NCBI RefSeq assembly: GCF_000828915.1
Contig: NZ_AP014569.1
Span: 2,480,001-2,544,000, forward strand
Length of the DNA: 64,000 bases
Origin: Serpentinimonas maccroryi
Lineage (GTDB): Bacteria; Pseudomonadota; Gammaproteobacteria; Burkholderiales; Burkholderiaceae_C
Direction of reading: 5' to 3'
A program made the position numbers and the translations under genes. The notes under the pieces are model-generated. The model was not told the DNA's origin. It made no database searches and saw only the letters and a list, made by a program, of their open reading frames with translations. How positions within the stretch are numbered: the stretch's first letter is position 1; each line of letters starts with the position of its first letter. Shown one piece after another: positions 1 to 10,201 of the stretch.

Positions 1-2
1 GC

Positions 3-2234
3 ATTTACAGCCTGATAGGCGACAACACCGAGCACGGCCAGGTGTTTCGGGTCGATCTGGCGTTGCGGCCCAACGGCAACTCGGGCCCGCCCGCGCTCTC
101 GCTCGACGCGCTCGAGGAGTATTTTTTGGTGCAGGGGCGCGAATGGGAGCGCTTTGCCTGGCTCAAAAGCCGCGTCGTGGCGCCGCAGCAAGTGCTGGAC
201 ACCGACCACCCGCAGGCGCTGCGCGCCCTGGTGCAGCCCTTTGTGTTCAGGCGCTACCTCGACTACAGCGTGTTCGATGCGCTGCGCAGCCTGCACCAGC
301 AGATTCGGGAGCACGCGGCCAAACGGGCGGCGGGCAACCCGGGCCGCTTGAACGACGTCAAGCTCTCGCGCGGCGGCATCCGCGAGATCGAGTTCACGGT
401 GCAGCTGCTGCAGGTGGTGCGTGCCGGCCAGTTCCCCGAGCTGCGCACCCGCGCCACGCTGGAGGCGCTGAAGCGGCTGGTGCGCGCCGGCCTGATGCCC
501 GAGCCCAAGGCGGCCGCGCTGGCGCAGGCCTACGAGCTGCTGCGCAAGGTGGAGCACCGCATCCAGTACCTGGACGACCAGCAAACCCATCTGCTGCCCA
601 CGCGCGACGACGACCTGAGCTGGATTGCCCAGACCTTGGGTTTTTCCGACACCGCCGCTTTTTTGTGTGTGCTCGACGCCCAGCGCGAACTGGTGGCGCA
701 AGAGTTCGACACCCTGCTCGGGGCCGGTGCGCTGCCCTGCAACGGCAAAGGCTGCAACGGCCACGCACCGGCAGCGCCCAGCCACGATTGGCTCACTGTG
801 CTGGCGCAACTGCCGCCGGGGTTGGGGCTGCGGGTGGCGCAGTGGGCCGAGTCGCCGCGCGTGCAGGGTTTGCGCGAGAGCGCGCGCCAGCGCCTGCTGC
901 GGCTGTTGCAGCGCACCGGTGCCTGGCTCAATGAAGGGCGGGTGAGCGAGGGCGCGGCGCTGCGCTTGTGCGACTGGATCGAGCCGCTGCTGCGCCGCGA
1001 GAGCTACCTGGCGTTGCTGCAAGAGCGCCCGGCGGTGCACGAGCGGCTGCTGCGCATGCTCGGTGCCGCCCAGTGGCCGGCGCGCTACCTGTTGCGCCAT
1101 CCCGGTGTGATCGACGACTTGGCCGGGCAGCAGCTGTACCAAGAGCGCTTCGAGGCGCCGCAGTTCGAGGCCGACCTCGAGGCGCGCCGCCAGGCGCTGG
1201 CCGCCGGCGGCGACGACGACGAAGAGGCGCTGCTCGACCTGCTGCGTCGCGCGCACCACGCCGAGGTTTTTCGCACGCTGGCGCGTGACGTCGAAGGCGT
1301 GCTCACGGTCGAGCAGGTGGCCGACGACCTGAGCGCCCTGGCCGACGCCGTGCTGCGCGTGAGCGGCCGCTGGTGCTGGCAGCGCCTCAAGCAGCGCCAC
1401 CGCGACGAGCCGCGCTGCGCCATCATCGGCTACGGCAAGCTCGGCGGCAAAGAGCTGGGCTACGGCAGCGACCTCGACATCGTGTTCGTTTACGACGACC
1501 CAGACGAGCGCTCCAGCGAGGTCTATGCCACCTTGGTGCGCAAGCTCATCAACTGGCTCACCGTCAAGACCGGCGAGGGCGATCTGTACGAGATCGACAC
1601 CGCGCTGCGCCCCAACGGCAACTCGGGTCTGCTGGTGACCAGCTTCGACGCCTTTGCGCACTACCAGCAAAACCGAGGCAGCAACACTGCCTGGACTTGG
1701 GAGCACCAAGCGATCACGCGCGCGCGCTGCGTGCTCGGGCCGCCCGACTTGGTGCAGCGCTTCGAGGATGTGCGTCTGGCGGTGCTGACGGCGCCGCGCT
1801 CGAGCGCCGCACTGGCGGCCGAAATCTGCGCCATGCGCGAGCGCTTGCGCCAAGCGCATCCGGTGCGTGCGGGGTTGTTCGACATCAAGCACAGCCCCGG
1901 CGGCATGGTCGATGTCGAGTTTGCGGTGCAGCACCTGGTGCTGGCGCACGCCGCCGCGCACCCGGCGCTGTGCGCCAACAGCGGCAACATCGCCTTGCTG
2001 CACGCCGCCGAACAAGCCGAGCTGCTGCCCGCTGGCATGGGGCAGGCGGCCGCGCGCGCCTACCGCGCCCTGCGCCAGCGCCAGCACCGGGCGCGGCTGG
2101 ACGAAGCCAGCACACAGATCGCCCCAGAGCTGGTGGCCGAGCACAGCGCGGCGGTGCGGGCGCTGTGGGCGCAGGTGTTCGGGTCCGTCGATTGCACGGC
2201 CCCCGTAGGCCCCGCAGCCCTGCCCACCCGGTAA
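3..2234 (+). CDS. glnE: Glutamine synthetase adenylyltransferase/deadenylase, 5'-truncated by the window edge
   Basis: Bifunctional enzyme that attaches and removes AMP on glutamine synthetase in response to nitrogen status through PII. The frame is open from base 3, so the true start lies upstream; 743 codons are visible, against about 950 residues in the family. Two nucleotidyltransferase-like halves are seen. The first shows the end of the deadenylase domain (LALRPNGNSG near visible residue 20) followed by its helical partner. The second, near residue 480, has GYGKLGGKELGYGSDLDIVF, the adenylylation centre with the metal-binding DLD, and a second ALRPNGNSG. The C-terminal helical domain is complete. 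The next gene, a pterin dehydratase, starts 27 bases downstream. The identification is firm. Confidence 0.97.
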   Translation: MYSLIGDNTEHGQVFRVDLALRPNGNSGPPALSLDALEEYFLVQGREWERFAWLKSRVVAPQQVLDTDHPQALRALVQPFVFRRYLDYSVFDALRSLHQQIREHAAKRAAGNPGRLNDVKLSRGGIREIEFTVQLLQVVRAGQFPELRTRATLEALKRLVRAGLMPEPKAAALAQAYELLRKVEHRIQYLDDQQTHLLPTRDDDLSWIAQTLGFSDTAAFLCVLDAQRELVAQEFDTLLGAGALPCNGKGCNGHAPAAPSHDWLTVLAQLPPGLGLRVAQWAESPRVQGLRESARQRLLRLLQRTGAWLNEGRVSEGAALRLCDWIEPLLRRESYLALLQERPAVHERLLRMLGAAQWPARYLLRHPGVIDDLAGQQLYQERFEAPQFEADLEARRQALAAGGDDDEEALLDLLRRAHHAEVFRTLARDVEGVLTVEQVADDLSALADAVLRVSGRWCWQRLKQRHRDEPRCAIIGYGKLGGKELGYGSDLDIVFVYDDPDERSSEVYATLVRKLINWLTVKTGEGDLYEIDTALRPNGNSGLLVTSFDAFAHYQQNRGSNTAWTWEHQAITRARCVLGPPDLVQRFEDVRLAVLTAPRSSAALAAEICAMRERLRQAHPVRAGLFDIKHSPGGMVDVEFAVQHLVLAHAAAHPALCANSGNIALLHAAEQAELLPAGMGQAAARAYRALRQRQHRARLDEASTQIAPELVAEHSAAVRALWAQVFGSVDCTAPVGPAALPTR

Positions 2235-2261
2235 CGCCCAGACACAGGAGCAGAGCAGACC

Positions 2262-2561
2262 ATGAAAAAACTCGAAGGGGCGGCCCTGCAAGCCCAGATC
2301 GAACGCCTGCCGCTGTGGCGCTTCAACCCGCAGCGCCACGCGCTGGAGCGGTGTTTGGTGTTCAGCGATTTCAACGCCGCTTTCGGCTTCATGAGCCGGG
2401 TCGCGTTGGCGGCCGAGCAGCGCAACCACCACCCCGAGTGGGCCAATGTGTACAACCGGGTTGACATCGCCTTCACCACCCACGAAGTGGGGGGCTTGAG
2501 CCTGCGCGACATCGAGTTCGCGCTCTGGGTGGACACGCTGGCGCCCGGCGTGGGCGACTGA
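2262..2561 (+). CDS. phhB: 4a-hydroxytetrahydrobiopterin (pterin-4a-carbinolamine) dehydratase
   Basis: Small cytoplasmic enzyme of 99 residues that dehydrates 4a-carbinolamine tetrahydropterin, recycling the cofactor of aromatic amino acid hydroxylases. The family signature is present around residues 48-55 (EQRNHHPEW), with the following VDIAFTTHEVGGLS strand. An AGGAG-like ribosome site sits just before the ATG. It follows glnE by 27 bases on the same strand. A diverged member of the same fold, the RuBisCO assembly factor acRAF, occurs at 50365-50682; this copy has the canonical catalytic motif and is the true dehydratase candidate. No phenylalanine hydroxylase gene is visible here, so its partner is unknown. 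Confidence 0.9.
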   Translation: MKKLEGAALQAQIERLPLWRFNPQRHALERCLVFSDFNAAFGFMSRVALAAEQRNHHPEWANVYNRVDIAFTTHEVGGLSLRDIEFALWVDTLAPGVGD

Positions 2562-2622
2562 GGGGGCGCCCTCTCAAGCGCGCATCATCGCTGCTTGCCA
2601 GCCGCTGCGTGCACGCGCCGCT

Positions 2623-3609
2623 TTAGTCCGCCGTGATGTTGCGCTCGCGCACCACCCGGCCGTAACGCTCGCTGTCGGTGCGCGACAGCGCCAGAAGCTG
2701 GGCCGGCGTCAAGGGCGTGGGTTGGGCGCCAAAGCCGCGGATCGGGTCGATCACGCTCTGCACGGCTAGGGCGCTGTTGATCTCGCGGTTGAGGCGCTCG
2801 ACGATGGGCGCTGGTGTGCCGGGCGGAGCCCAAAAGCCATGCGAGGTGCCCACGTCGAAATCGGCCAAGCCCAGTTCGCGCAGCGTGGCGACGTTGGCAA
2901 ACTGCTCGACCCGCCGCTCCCCGGTGACGGCCAACATGCGCAGGCGACCGGCGCGCACGTGCTGGAACGACACGCCCGGATCAAACGCCCAATCGACCGT
3001 GCCGGCCAGCAAGGCCTGCATGACGTCGGCCGAGCCGCGGTACGGGATGTGCACCGCTTGGGTCTGGGTGGCTGCCTGCAGCATCTCGGCGGCGATGTGC
3101 GGCGAGCTGCCATTGCCGGGTGAGCCAAAATTCAGCCGGCCCGGGTTGGCGCGCATGTGGCGGATCAAGCCGGCGTAGTCGTCGAAGGGCAGGCCGGCGC
3201 GCGTGACCAAGAACAGCTCGAAGCGCGCCGCCGCCGCCACCGGCACCATCTCGCGCAGCGGGTCGTAGGTCTTGCGCAGCAGGTGCGGCCCGATGACCAT
3301 GGTGCTGCCGGCAATCAGCCCCAGCGTGTAGCCGTCGGGCGCAGACGTGTGCACGGCGTTGAGGCCAATCATGCCGCCGCCGCCAGAGCGGTTCTCGACC
3401 ACCACCGGCTGCCCCAGCGATTGTGAAATTTGCTGCCCCACCGCACGCGCCACGATGTCGGGCGTGCTGCCCGGTGCGAAGTTGACGACCAGGCGCAGCG
3501 GCCGGGTCGGGAAGGACTGCGCCAGCGCGGGCAGCAGCGGCGCGCTCAAGGCGAGGCCGGCGCCCATGGCGAGCACGTGGCGGCGGGAAAGGCGGGGGGG
3601 TTGGGTCAT
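2623..3609 (-). CDS. Bug/TctC-family periplasmic solute-binding protein
   Basis: Extracytoplasmic receptor of 328 residues from the Bug family, which is greatly expanded in Burkholderiales and binds carboxylates or aromatic acids. The N-terminus has a twin-arginine-like motif (SRRHVLAMG) and a hydrophobic stretch ending near ALAQS, so it is exported. The mature protein opens with the typical FPTRPLRLVVNFAPGS segment and has the ENRSGGGGMIG loop. No tctA/tctB membrane genes are adjacent, which is usual for orphan Bug receptors. It is the last gene of a minus-strand run after the aldehyde dehydrogenase (gap of 88 bases), suggesting the same aromatic or carboxylate substrate range. The ligand is unknown. 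Confidence 0.88.
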   Translation of the reverse strand: MTQPPRLSRRHVLAMGAGLALSAPLLPALAQSFPTRPLRLVVNFAPGSTPDIVARAVGQQISQSLGQPVVVENRSGGGGMIGLNAVHTSAPDGYTLGLIAGSTMVIGPHLLRKTYDPLREMVPVAAAARFELFLVTRAGLPFDDYAGLIRHMRANPGRLNFGSPGNGSSPHIAAEMLQAATQTQAVHIPYRGSADVMQALLAGTVDWAFDPGVSFQHVRAGRLRMLAVTGERRVEQFANVATLRELGLADFDVGTSHGFWAPPGTPAPIVERLNREINSALAVQSVIDPIRGFGAQPTPLTPAQLLALSRTDSERYGRVVRERNITAD

Positions 3610-3697
3610 GTTTGTCTCCTAGCGGTCAAAGCCGGTGTGATGGGTGAAAGAAAAAGCGAAGGCAGCGCGTGTTGAATGAGGGCCTAGCGGGCGCTGG

Positions 3698-5152
3698 TCA
3701 GAACGGGTAGTGCCGCGGTTGCGTTTGCACCGTGATCCAGCGCAAATCGGTGAACTCGGCGATGCCGGCGCGCCCGCCGAAGCGCCCCATGCCCGAGCCC
3801 TTGACGCCGCCAAAGGGCATCTGGGCTTCGTCGTGCACCGTGGGGCCGTTGACGTGGCAGATGCCGGTGTCGATCTGGCGCGCCACATTGAAGGCGCGCG
3901 CCAGGTCGGCGCCAAAGACGGCGGCCGACAAGCCGTATTCGTTGTCGTTGGCGCAGGCCACGGCCTGCTGGGTGTCTTTGACGCGCACGATGCACTTGAC
4001 CGGGCCGAAGGTCTCCTCGTGGTAAATGCGCATGGCCGGTGTCACGTGGTCGAGCAAGGTGGCTGGCATCAGGGTGCTGTCGGCCTTGCCGCCGCAGAGC
4101 AGCCGGGCGCCTTTGGCCAGCGCGTCGTCGATCAGCTCGTTGCAGTGGTGCACGGTGTGCATGCCGATCACCGAACCCAGCACCACCGGCTCGGGCTTGC
4201 GCGGGTCGCCCAGCGGCAGCGCCTTGGCCTTGTCGGCAAAGCGGCGCACGAATTCGTCGGCCACCTTCTGATCGACGATCAGGCGCTCGGTGCTCATGCA
4301 GATCTGGCCGCTGTTGGCAAAGCAGCCAAAGGCGGCGGCGTTGACGGCGTCCTCAATATCGGCGTCATCGAGCACGATCAGGGGCGCCTTGCCGCCGAGT
4401 TCGAGCACCACCGGCTTGAGGTGGCGCGCGCAGGTGATGGCGATGATCTTGCCGACTCGGGTGCTGCCGGTGAAGTTGACGCGGCGCACCGCCGGATGCG
4501 CGATCATGGCATCGACCACCGCCGCGGCATCGGCGGGGGCGTTGGTGAGGTAGTTGACGACGCCGGGGGCAAAGCCGGCCTCTTGGAAGGCTTCGGCGAT
4601 CAGGGCATGGGTGCGTGGGCAGTTTTCGCTGCCTTTGAGCACCACCGTGTTGCCGCAAGCCAGCGGGGTGGCGATGGCGCGCACCCCGAGGATGACGGGC
4701 GCGTTCCAGGGCGCAATGCCCAGCACCACACCGGCTGGCTGGCGCATACCCATGGCCAAGCTGCCGGGTACGTCCGAGGGGATGACCTCGCCGGCGACCT
4801 GGGTGGTCAGCGCGGCGGCTTCGCGGATCATGCCGGCGGCCAACATGACGTTGAAGCCGCCCCACGGGCCGGTGGCCCCGGTCTCGGCCGCCATGGCCTC
4901 GATGAAGGCCGGGGTTCTGGCTTGCAGGGCGTCGGCGGCCTTGAGCAGCAGCGAGCGGCGCTCGTTGGGCCCGGTCTGGCTCCAGCTCCTGAAGGCTTCG
5001 GCGGCGGCCTCCACGGCCAGCACGGCGTCGGCGGGTGAGGCCGCTGGGGCCCGGGTGGCCACGGTGCCGTCGAGCGGGTTGCGGCGCTCGAAGGTCGCGC
5101 CGCGCTCGGCGCTCACTTTCAGGCCGTTGATCAGCATGGACAAATCAGACAT
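3698..5152 (-). CDS. NAD(P)-dependent aldehyde dehydrogenase, aromatic-aldehyde type
   Basis: 484-residue member of the aldehyde dehydrogenase superfamily. It oxidises an aldehyde to the acid through a cysteine thioester. Visible hallmarks are the cofactor-binding NFTGSTRVG loop, the general-base glutamate in LELGGKAP, the catalytic cysteine in NSGQICMSTER, and EETFGPV near the C-terminus. The overall pattern, including PWNAPVILGVRAIATPLACG, resembles salicylaldehyde, benzaldehyde and vanillin dehydrogenases rather than betaine or semialdehyde dehydrogenases; this is inference from motif style. It lies 42 bases downstream of the livF-like ABC gene and upstream of a Bug receptor, which supports a role in breakdown of an imported aromatic compound. 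The exact substrate cannot be read from the sequence. Confidence 0.9.
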   Translation of the reverse strand: MSDLSMLINGLKVSAERGATFERRNPLDGTVATRAPAASPADAVLAVEAAAEAFRSWSQTGPNERRSLLLKAADALQARTPAFIEAMAAETGATGPWGGFNVMLAAGMIREAAALTTQVAGEVIPSDVPGSLAMGMRQPAGVVLGIAPWNAPVILGVRAIATPLACGNTVVLKGSENCPRTHALIAEAFQEAGFAPGVVNYLTNAPADAAAVVDAMIAHPAVRRVNFTGSTRVGKIIAITCARHLKPVVLELGGKAPLIVLDDADIEDAVNAAAFGCFANSGQICMSTERLIVDQKVADEFVRRFADKAKALPLGDPRKPEPVVLGSVIGMHTVHHCNELIDDALAKGARLLCGGKADSTLMPATLLDHVTPAMRIYHEETFGPVKCIVRVKDTQQAVACANDNEYGLSAAVFGADLARAFNVARQIDTGICHVNGPTVHDEAQMPFGGVKGSGMGRFGGRAGIAEFTDLRWITVQTQPRHYPF

Positions 5153-5194
5153 AGGGGGGCTCCAGATTAGACAGCGATAAAAAAAGCGGTGCGG

Positions 5195-6009
5195 CTAGGC
5201 TGATCGTGCGCTGGCCAGCGACGATCGGGCGGCCTTGGCGGCCGTTGCGGGCTGTGGGGTGGCGCAGGCGGCGGCACCGAGGTAGGCCTCGCGGATCACG
5301 TTCGATCGCGCCAGCAGCCTGGCGGCGCCGCTGGCGACCAGGGTGCCGCGCTCCATCACGTAGCCGCGGTCGGCCACGGCCAGCGCCTTTTTCACGTTCT
5401 GCTCGACCATCAGCACCGTCGTGCCGGCGTCGGCGATGCGCCGCGCGATAAGCAGCAACTCATCGACCATGCGCGGCGCCAAGCCAAGCGAAGGCTCGTC
5501 GAGCATCAGCAAGCGCGGCGCACTCATCAGCGCGCGCGCCACCGCCACCATCTGCTGCTCGCCGCCGCTCATGGTGCCGGCCAGTTGGCTGGCGCGCTCC
5601 TTGAGCTTGGGAAAGTCGATCAAGACCTGTTCTAGGCGGCGTGCGCGCTCACCCTTGGGCACCAGCCAGCCGCCAAGCTCTAGGTTCTCGCGCACCGTCA
5701 ACTGCGGAAACAACTGCCGACCTTCTGGCACCAGGGCCACCCCGGCACGGACGATTTCGTGCGTCTGGCTGGGCAGCTCCGCGTCATCGAGCCAGACATG
5801 GCCGCTGCGCCCGATCAGGCCGTTGAGGGCTTTGAGCAATGTGGACTTGCCCGCTCCGTTGGGCCCCAAGATCACGGTCAGGCCGGGCTTGACTTCTAAA
5901 CAGAGCTTGCGCAGCACCAGAAAATTGCCATAACCCGCACTCAGATCATCGACCCACAGCCGGGCGGCCTCTTGCGCGCCCAAGGTGAAGGGGGTGTTGC
6001 GGTACCACA

Positions 6010-6013
<4 letters not shown>
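5195..6013 (-). CDS. livF: ABC transporter ATP-binding protein, LivF type
   Basis: 272-residue ATPase subunit of a branched-chain amino acid type (HAAT) importer. Walker A is GPNGAGKST near residue 50, the ABC signature is MSGGEQQM, and Walker B is RLLMLDEPS, followed by the LGLAP segment typical of LivF. The start overlaps the stop of the livG-like gene by 4 bases (ATGA), so the two are translationally coupled. In this operon the receptor, two permeases and two ATPases are complete. Given the adjacent aldehyde dehydrogenase and AraC regulator, the cargo may be an aromatic acid or amide rather than leucine; this is inference. Confidence 0.93.
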
Positions 6014-6799
<786 letters not shown>

Positions 6800-6807
<8 letters not shown>

Positions 6808-7828
6808 GACGACGCTCCCGGGCGCGTTGGCGCGCGCGCGCTTCGTCGCGCGCTTGCTGCCCGCTCCACCTGTAGCGGCGCACGCGCCAGCCTTCGCGCA
6901 GGGCGCTCCAGGCCGCATGCAGCATGAACCAGCGCACCGAAGCCAGCCCGCCGGGGAGGTAGAGCACGAACAGGATCAGCAGCAAGCCCAGCGACATCAT
7001 GTACAGCTCGGGCGCCTGCAGGCGCAGGGTTTCCGCCAAGATGCTGAACAGGATCGCTGCCAGCAGCGGCCCCCACAGCGTCATGGCGCCGCCTATGAGC
7101 GCGATCAGCACGGTTTGAAAGCCGATGAAGGGGTTGAACACGGTGGTCGGGTCGATGTAGGTCCAGCGCACCGCCATCGCCGCCCCGACGGCCCCGGCAA
7201 AGGCGGCGGTCAGGGCAAAGCCACCGATCTTGACCAGCCGGGTGTCCACGCCCAGGGTCTGGGCCCGTTGCTCGTCGGAGCCGATGCCCTGCATGGCCAG
7301 GCCAAAGCGGGTGCGGCGCACCACGATCGAGGTCGCCACCGCCGCCACCGCCAGCAGCAGCACCGTGTAGTAGACCGTCTTGCTGTCGGGTGCCACCAGA
7401 ATCATGCGCCCGACGGTGCCGGTGACCGTGCTTTCGTAGAAGGTGACGGTATGCCGGATGAGTTCGGTCATGCCAAAGGTCAGGATGGCGAAGTAGGTGC
7501 CGCGCAGGTGCAGCACCAGCGCGCCCATGAACACCGCCAGCAGCGCCGCGACCAGCGCTCCCAGCGCCACCACCTGCCACCAGGGCCAGGTCTCGACCAG
7601 CAGCGCGCTGGTGTAGGCACCGACGCCGAAGAAGGCCGCCGTGGCCAGCGACAGGTAGCGAGTGGTGCCACAGAACAGCGCCCAACTGGTTGACAGCGCC
7701 ACGTACATCAGGCAGGTCAGGGCCATCGAGAGCACGAAATCGCTGGCAAAGCCAGGCAGGGCCACGGCCCAGCCGGCGAAAGCGAACAAGATCAGCACAT
7801 CGCGCAGCAGCGTTTGACGGGAATTCAT
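6800..7828 (-). CDS. livM: Branched-chain-type ABC transporter permease, LivM
   Basis: 342-residue polytopic inner-membrane permease. About eight to ten hydrophobic helices are visible, with the family segment LSLATAAFFGVGAYTSALL near residue 60 and the cytoplasmic EAA-like loop with GIGSDEQRAQTLGVD. The C-terminus is an arginine-rich cytoplasmic tail, somewhat longer than usual. It overlaps livH at its start by 4 bases and livG at its end by 8 bases, as expected of a tight operon. It would pair with LivH to form the translocation channel. Confidence 0.93.
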
Positions 7829-8715
7829 GCCTTGCGCCCCTTGCGAGTGAACAAACCTTCAGGGCGCAACACCAGCACGCCAATGAAAACCAGATACGAC
7901 AGCAGCGCCTTGAGCGATGGGCTGGTGAAATGCATGGCGATGGCCTCGATCACCCCGAGCAACAAACCGCCGACCAAGGCCCCGCCCATGCTGCCAAAGC
8001 CGCCCAGCGCGATGACGATCAAGGCCGTGATGGTGTAGGCTTGGCCCATGTCCGGGCTGATGGTGTAAGCCATCGAGAGCAGCACCCCGGCCACGCCCGA
8101 GAGCCCCAGGCCGATGCCAAACATCAGCGGGTGCAAGCGCTTGGTGTCGATGCCCACCAGTTGCGCGCCCATCGGCGACTGCATCAGCGCGCGCACGCCT
8201 TTGCCCAGCAGCGTCAGGCGCAGCAGCACGATCAGGGCGGCGCAAAACAGCAGCGCCAGCGCGAAGATCAGCAGCTTGTTGGCGGCAAACTGGCCAAACC
8301 CTAGGTGCACCGGTTGCGACAGGTAGTCGTAGCCGCGGATGTCGCCACCCCAGACGTAGGTGACGAAGCTCTTGACTAGGAACATCAGCCCGAAGGCGAC
8401 CATCAGGCCACGCGCCTCGAACACGTCCAGATTGGGCGACGTCTGCGTCAGCGGCCTGAAGCACAGCCTGTGCAGCACCCAGCCCAGCAGCAGCAGCAGG
8501 CCGAAGGTCACGGGCAACATCAGCAGCGGCGACAGGCCAAAGCTGGTGTGCACCATCCAGGTCAGGAAGGCGCCGACCAGCAAAAACTCGCCATGGGCGA
8601 TGTTGAGGATGCGCATCAGCCCGTACTGGAGGTTGAGCCCCAGGGCGATGAGCGCATAGATGCCGCCGGTGATGAGTCCGGAGACGATCAGCTCGATCCA
8701 TGTAGAAAGGGACAT
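7825..8715 (-). CDS. livH: Branched-chain-type ABC transporter permease, LivH
   Basis: 296-residue polytopic inner-membrane permease. It shows the LivH N-terminus (SGLITGGIYALIALGLNLQYG) with LRILNIAHGEF-like spacing after it, and later GVDTKRL-type and GGFGSMGGALVGGLLLG segments. It forms the membrane pore with LivM. The gene follows the periplasmic receptor by 96 bases and overlaps livM by 4 bases. The spacer before it contains two short direct tandem repeats, noted separately. Confidence 0.93.
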   Translation of the reverse strand: MSLSTWIELIVSGLITGGIYALIALGLNLQYGLMRILNIAHGEFLLVGAFLTWMVHTSFGLSPLLMLPVTFGLLLLLGWVLHRLCFRPLTQTSPNLDVFEARGLMVAFGLMFLVKSFVTYVWGGDIRGYDYLSQPVHLGFGQFAANKLLIFALALLFCAALIVLLRLTLLGKGVRALMQSPMGAQLVGIDTKRLHPLMFGIGLGLSGVAGVLLSMAYTISPDMGQAYTITALIVIALGGFGSMGGALVGGLLLGVIEAIAMHFTSPSLKALLSYLVFIGVLVLRPEGLFTRKGRKA

Positions 8716-8720
8716 GAAAG

Positions 8721-8760
8721 TGCGTGGGTGCGTGGGTGCAGGTCTGTGTGCAGGTCTGTG
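8721..8760 (+). repeat. Two short tandem duplications in the livK-livH spacer
   Basis: An 8-base unit (TGCGTGGG) occurs twice at 8721-8736, and a 12-base unit (TGCAGGTCTGTG) occurs twice at 8737-8760. They lie between the receptor stop and the livH start. They look like replication-slippage duplications rather than operators. Confidence 0.7.
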
Positions 8761-8811
8761 TGCGGCGCGGGCCGTGGGTGGGCGACCGCGCCGTAAAGGG
8801 CTGGCGTGGAA

Positions 8812-10005
8812 TTACCAGGCGGGCTTGTTCGGGTTGAGCGCCGCGGTGGCCACTGCGCGCGGCCAGACGACCTCGAACTCGCCGCGTTGCCACTGCCCCA
8901 CCGTGCCCGGCGTGCCGACGTTTTCGCTGCCACTGAAGCGGATGTCGCCGACGATGGTGCGGTGCGTGTTGCCGGCCACAAAATCGCGGATGGCCCGCCG
9001 ATCCAGCCCGACCCGGGCCACGGCAGCGCTCAGAATCTCCAGCGCCGCCCAGGTGTGCCCGCTGGCCCAGCGGTCGGGCTCGCGGTTGTGGCGCGCCACA
9101 TGGGCCTCAAAATAGGCCTGCGCCCCGGGGCTGCTGCGGCGGTTCCACGAGCCCATGCCCATCACGCCTTCGGCGCCGGTCGGGGTCATGACTTCGCGAA
9201 ACATCGGAAACGCAGTCCCGACCGAGGCATAGAAAAAGCGCGGGTTGAAGGCGATCTCGCGCGACTGGCGGCTGGCCAGCACGGTATCCGGCGGGTAGGT
9301 GAAACCGACAAAGGCGTCCGGGTTGCGGCCTTTCATCGTGCGCAGCACCGGCGCCAGATCGCGCACGCCCAGCGGGTAGCTGCGGTGGTCCACCATCTCG
9401 ATGCCGCTGCCCTGCAAGGCCACGCGCAAGGCGGCAAAGTTCTCCAGCCCGAACAGGTCATCGACGTAGATGCAGGTTAGGCTGCGCACGCCGTTGGCGC
9501 GCAACATGTCGACCAGCGCACCCACCATGGCAGCGGGCTGTTGCAGCAACAGAAAGAAAAAGGGCAGGCGCAGCTCGACCAAGCGCCTAGAGAGTGCGGT
9601 CGGGGCCAGGAAAGGGTAGCCGTGGCGGTTGGCCAGTGGGGCAACGGCAAAGTTGGCGCTGCTGCCCCAAGGCGGCAGCACCAGATCGACGCGCTCGCTG
9701 CCCATCAGCCGCTCGTAGGTGCGGATCACGGTTTCCATGTCGCTGCGGTCATCGACGCCGATCAGCTCGATCCGGCGGCGCACACCCTGCACGTTGAGGC
9801 CACCGGCGGCATTTTGCTGCTCGGCCCACAGAATGTAGTTTGGCTCCTGGCTGGTCTGGGCGCCCACCGTCCACGGACCGGTGCGCGACATGGAGTAGCC
9901 GATGCGCACCGGGGCCCCCTGGGCCAGCAGGGGCGGCGCAAAGGCCAAGGTGCCCAAGGCGGCGGCGCTGCCTTGGACGACGGTGCGGCGGGTGGGGTGA
10001 TTCAT
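8812..10005 (-). CDS. ABC transporter substrate-binding protein, LivK-like
   Basis: 397-residue periplasmic receptor of the amino-acid/amide (HAAT) uptake family. I chose the ATG at 10005 because an AGGAGA ribosome site lies just upstream and the protein then begins with a Tat-like leader (TRRTVVQGSAAALG) cleaved near LLAQG. The mature part opens VRIGYSMSRTGPW, typical of type I periplasmic binding proteins, and has two Rossmann-like lobes. Members of this family near aromatic catabolic genes bind aromatic acids, amides or urea as well as branched-chain amino acids. First gene of the transporter operon, divergent from the AraC regulator, with about 195 bases between the two starts for the promoters. 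Confidence 0.9.
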   Translation of the reverse strand: MNHPTRRTVVQGSAAALGTLAFAPPLLAQGAPVRIGYSMSRTGPWTVGAQTSQEPNYILWAEQQNAAGGLNVQGVRRRIELIGVDDRSDMETVIRTYERLMGSERVDLVLPPWGSSANFAVAPLANRHGYPFLAPTALSRRLVELRLPFFFLLLQQPAAMVGALVDMLRANGVRSLTCIYVDDLFGLENFAALRVALQGSGIEMVDHRSYPLGVRDLAPVLRTMKGRNPDAFVGFTYPPDTVLASRQSREIAFNPRFFYASVGTAFPMFREVMTPTGAEGVMGMGSWNRRSSPGAQAYFEAHVARHNREPDRWASGHTWAALEILSAAVARVGLDRRAIRDFVAGNTHRTIVGDIRFSGSENVGTPGTVGQWQRGEFEVVWPRAVATAALNPNKPAW

Positions 10006-10201
10006 GCTGGTCTCCTGGTGCGGAAGCGGATGCGGGTGCGCAATGGGGGCATCGTAGAAGTTTGCTGCCGCGCGCGCTTGCACCACGGTGCACGGCGTTT
10101 TGACGATGCGTGCAGCAAGGAGCGGGATTACCCTAGCCCAAAAAAGCTGGCTGAAGCAAGGGGCCGGCCCGATAATTTGGCGCACAGCAAACCCGGAGCG
10201 A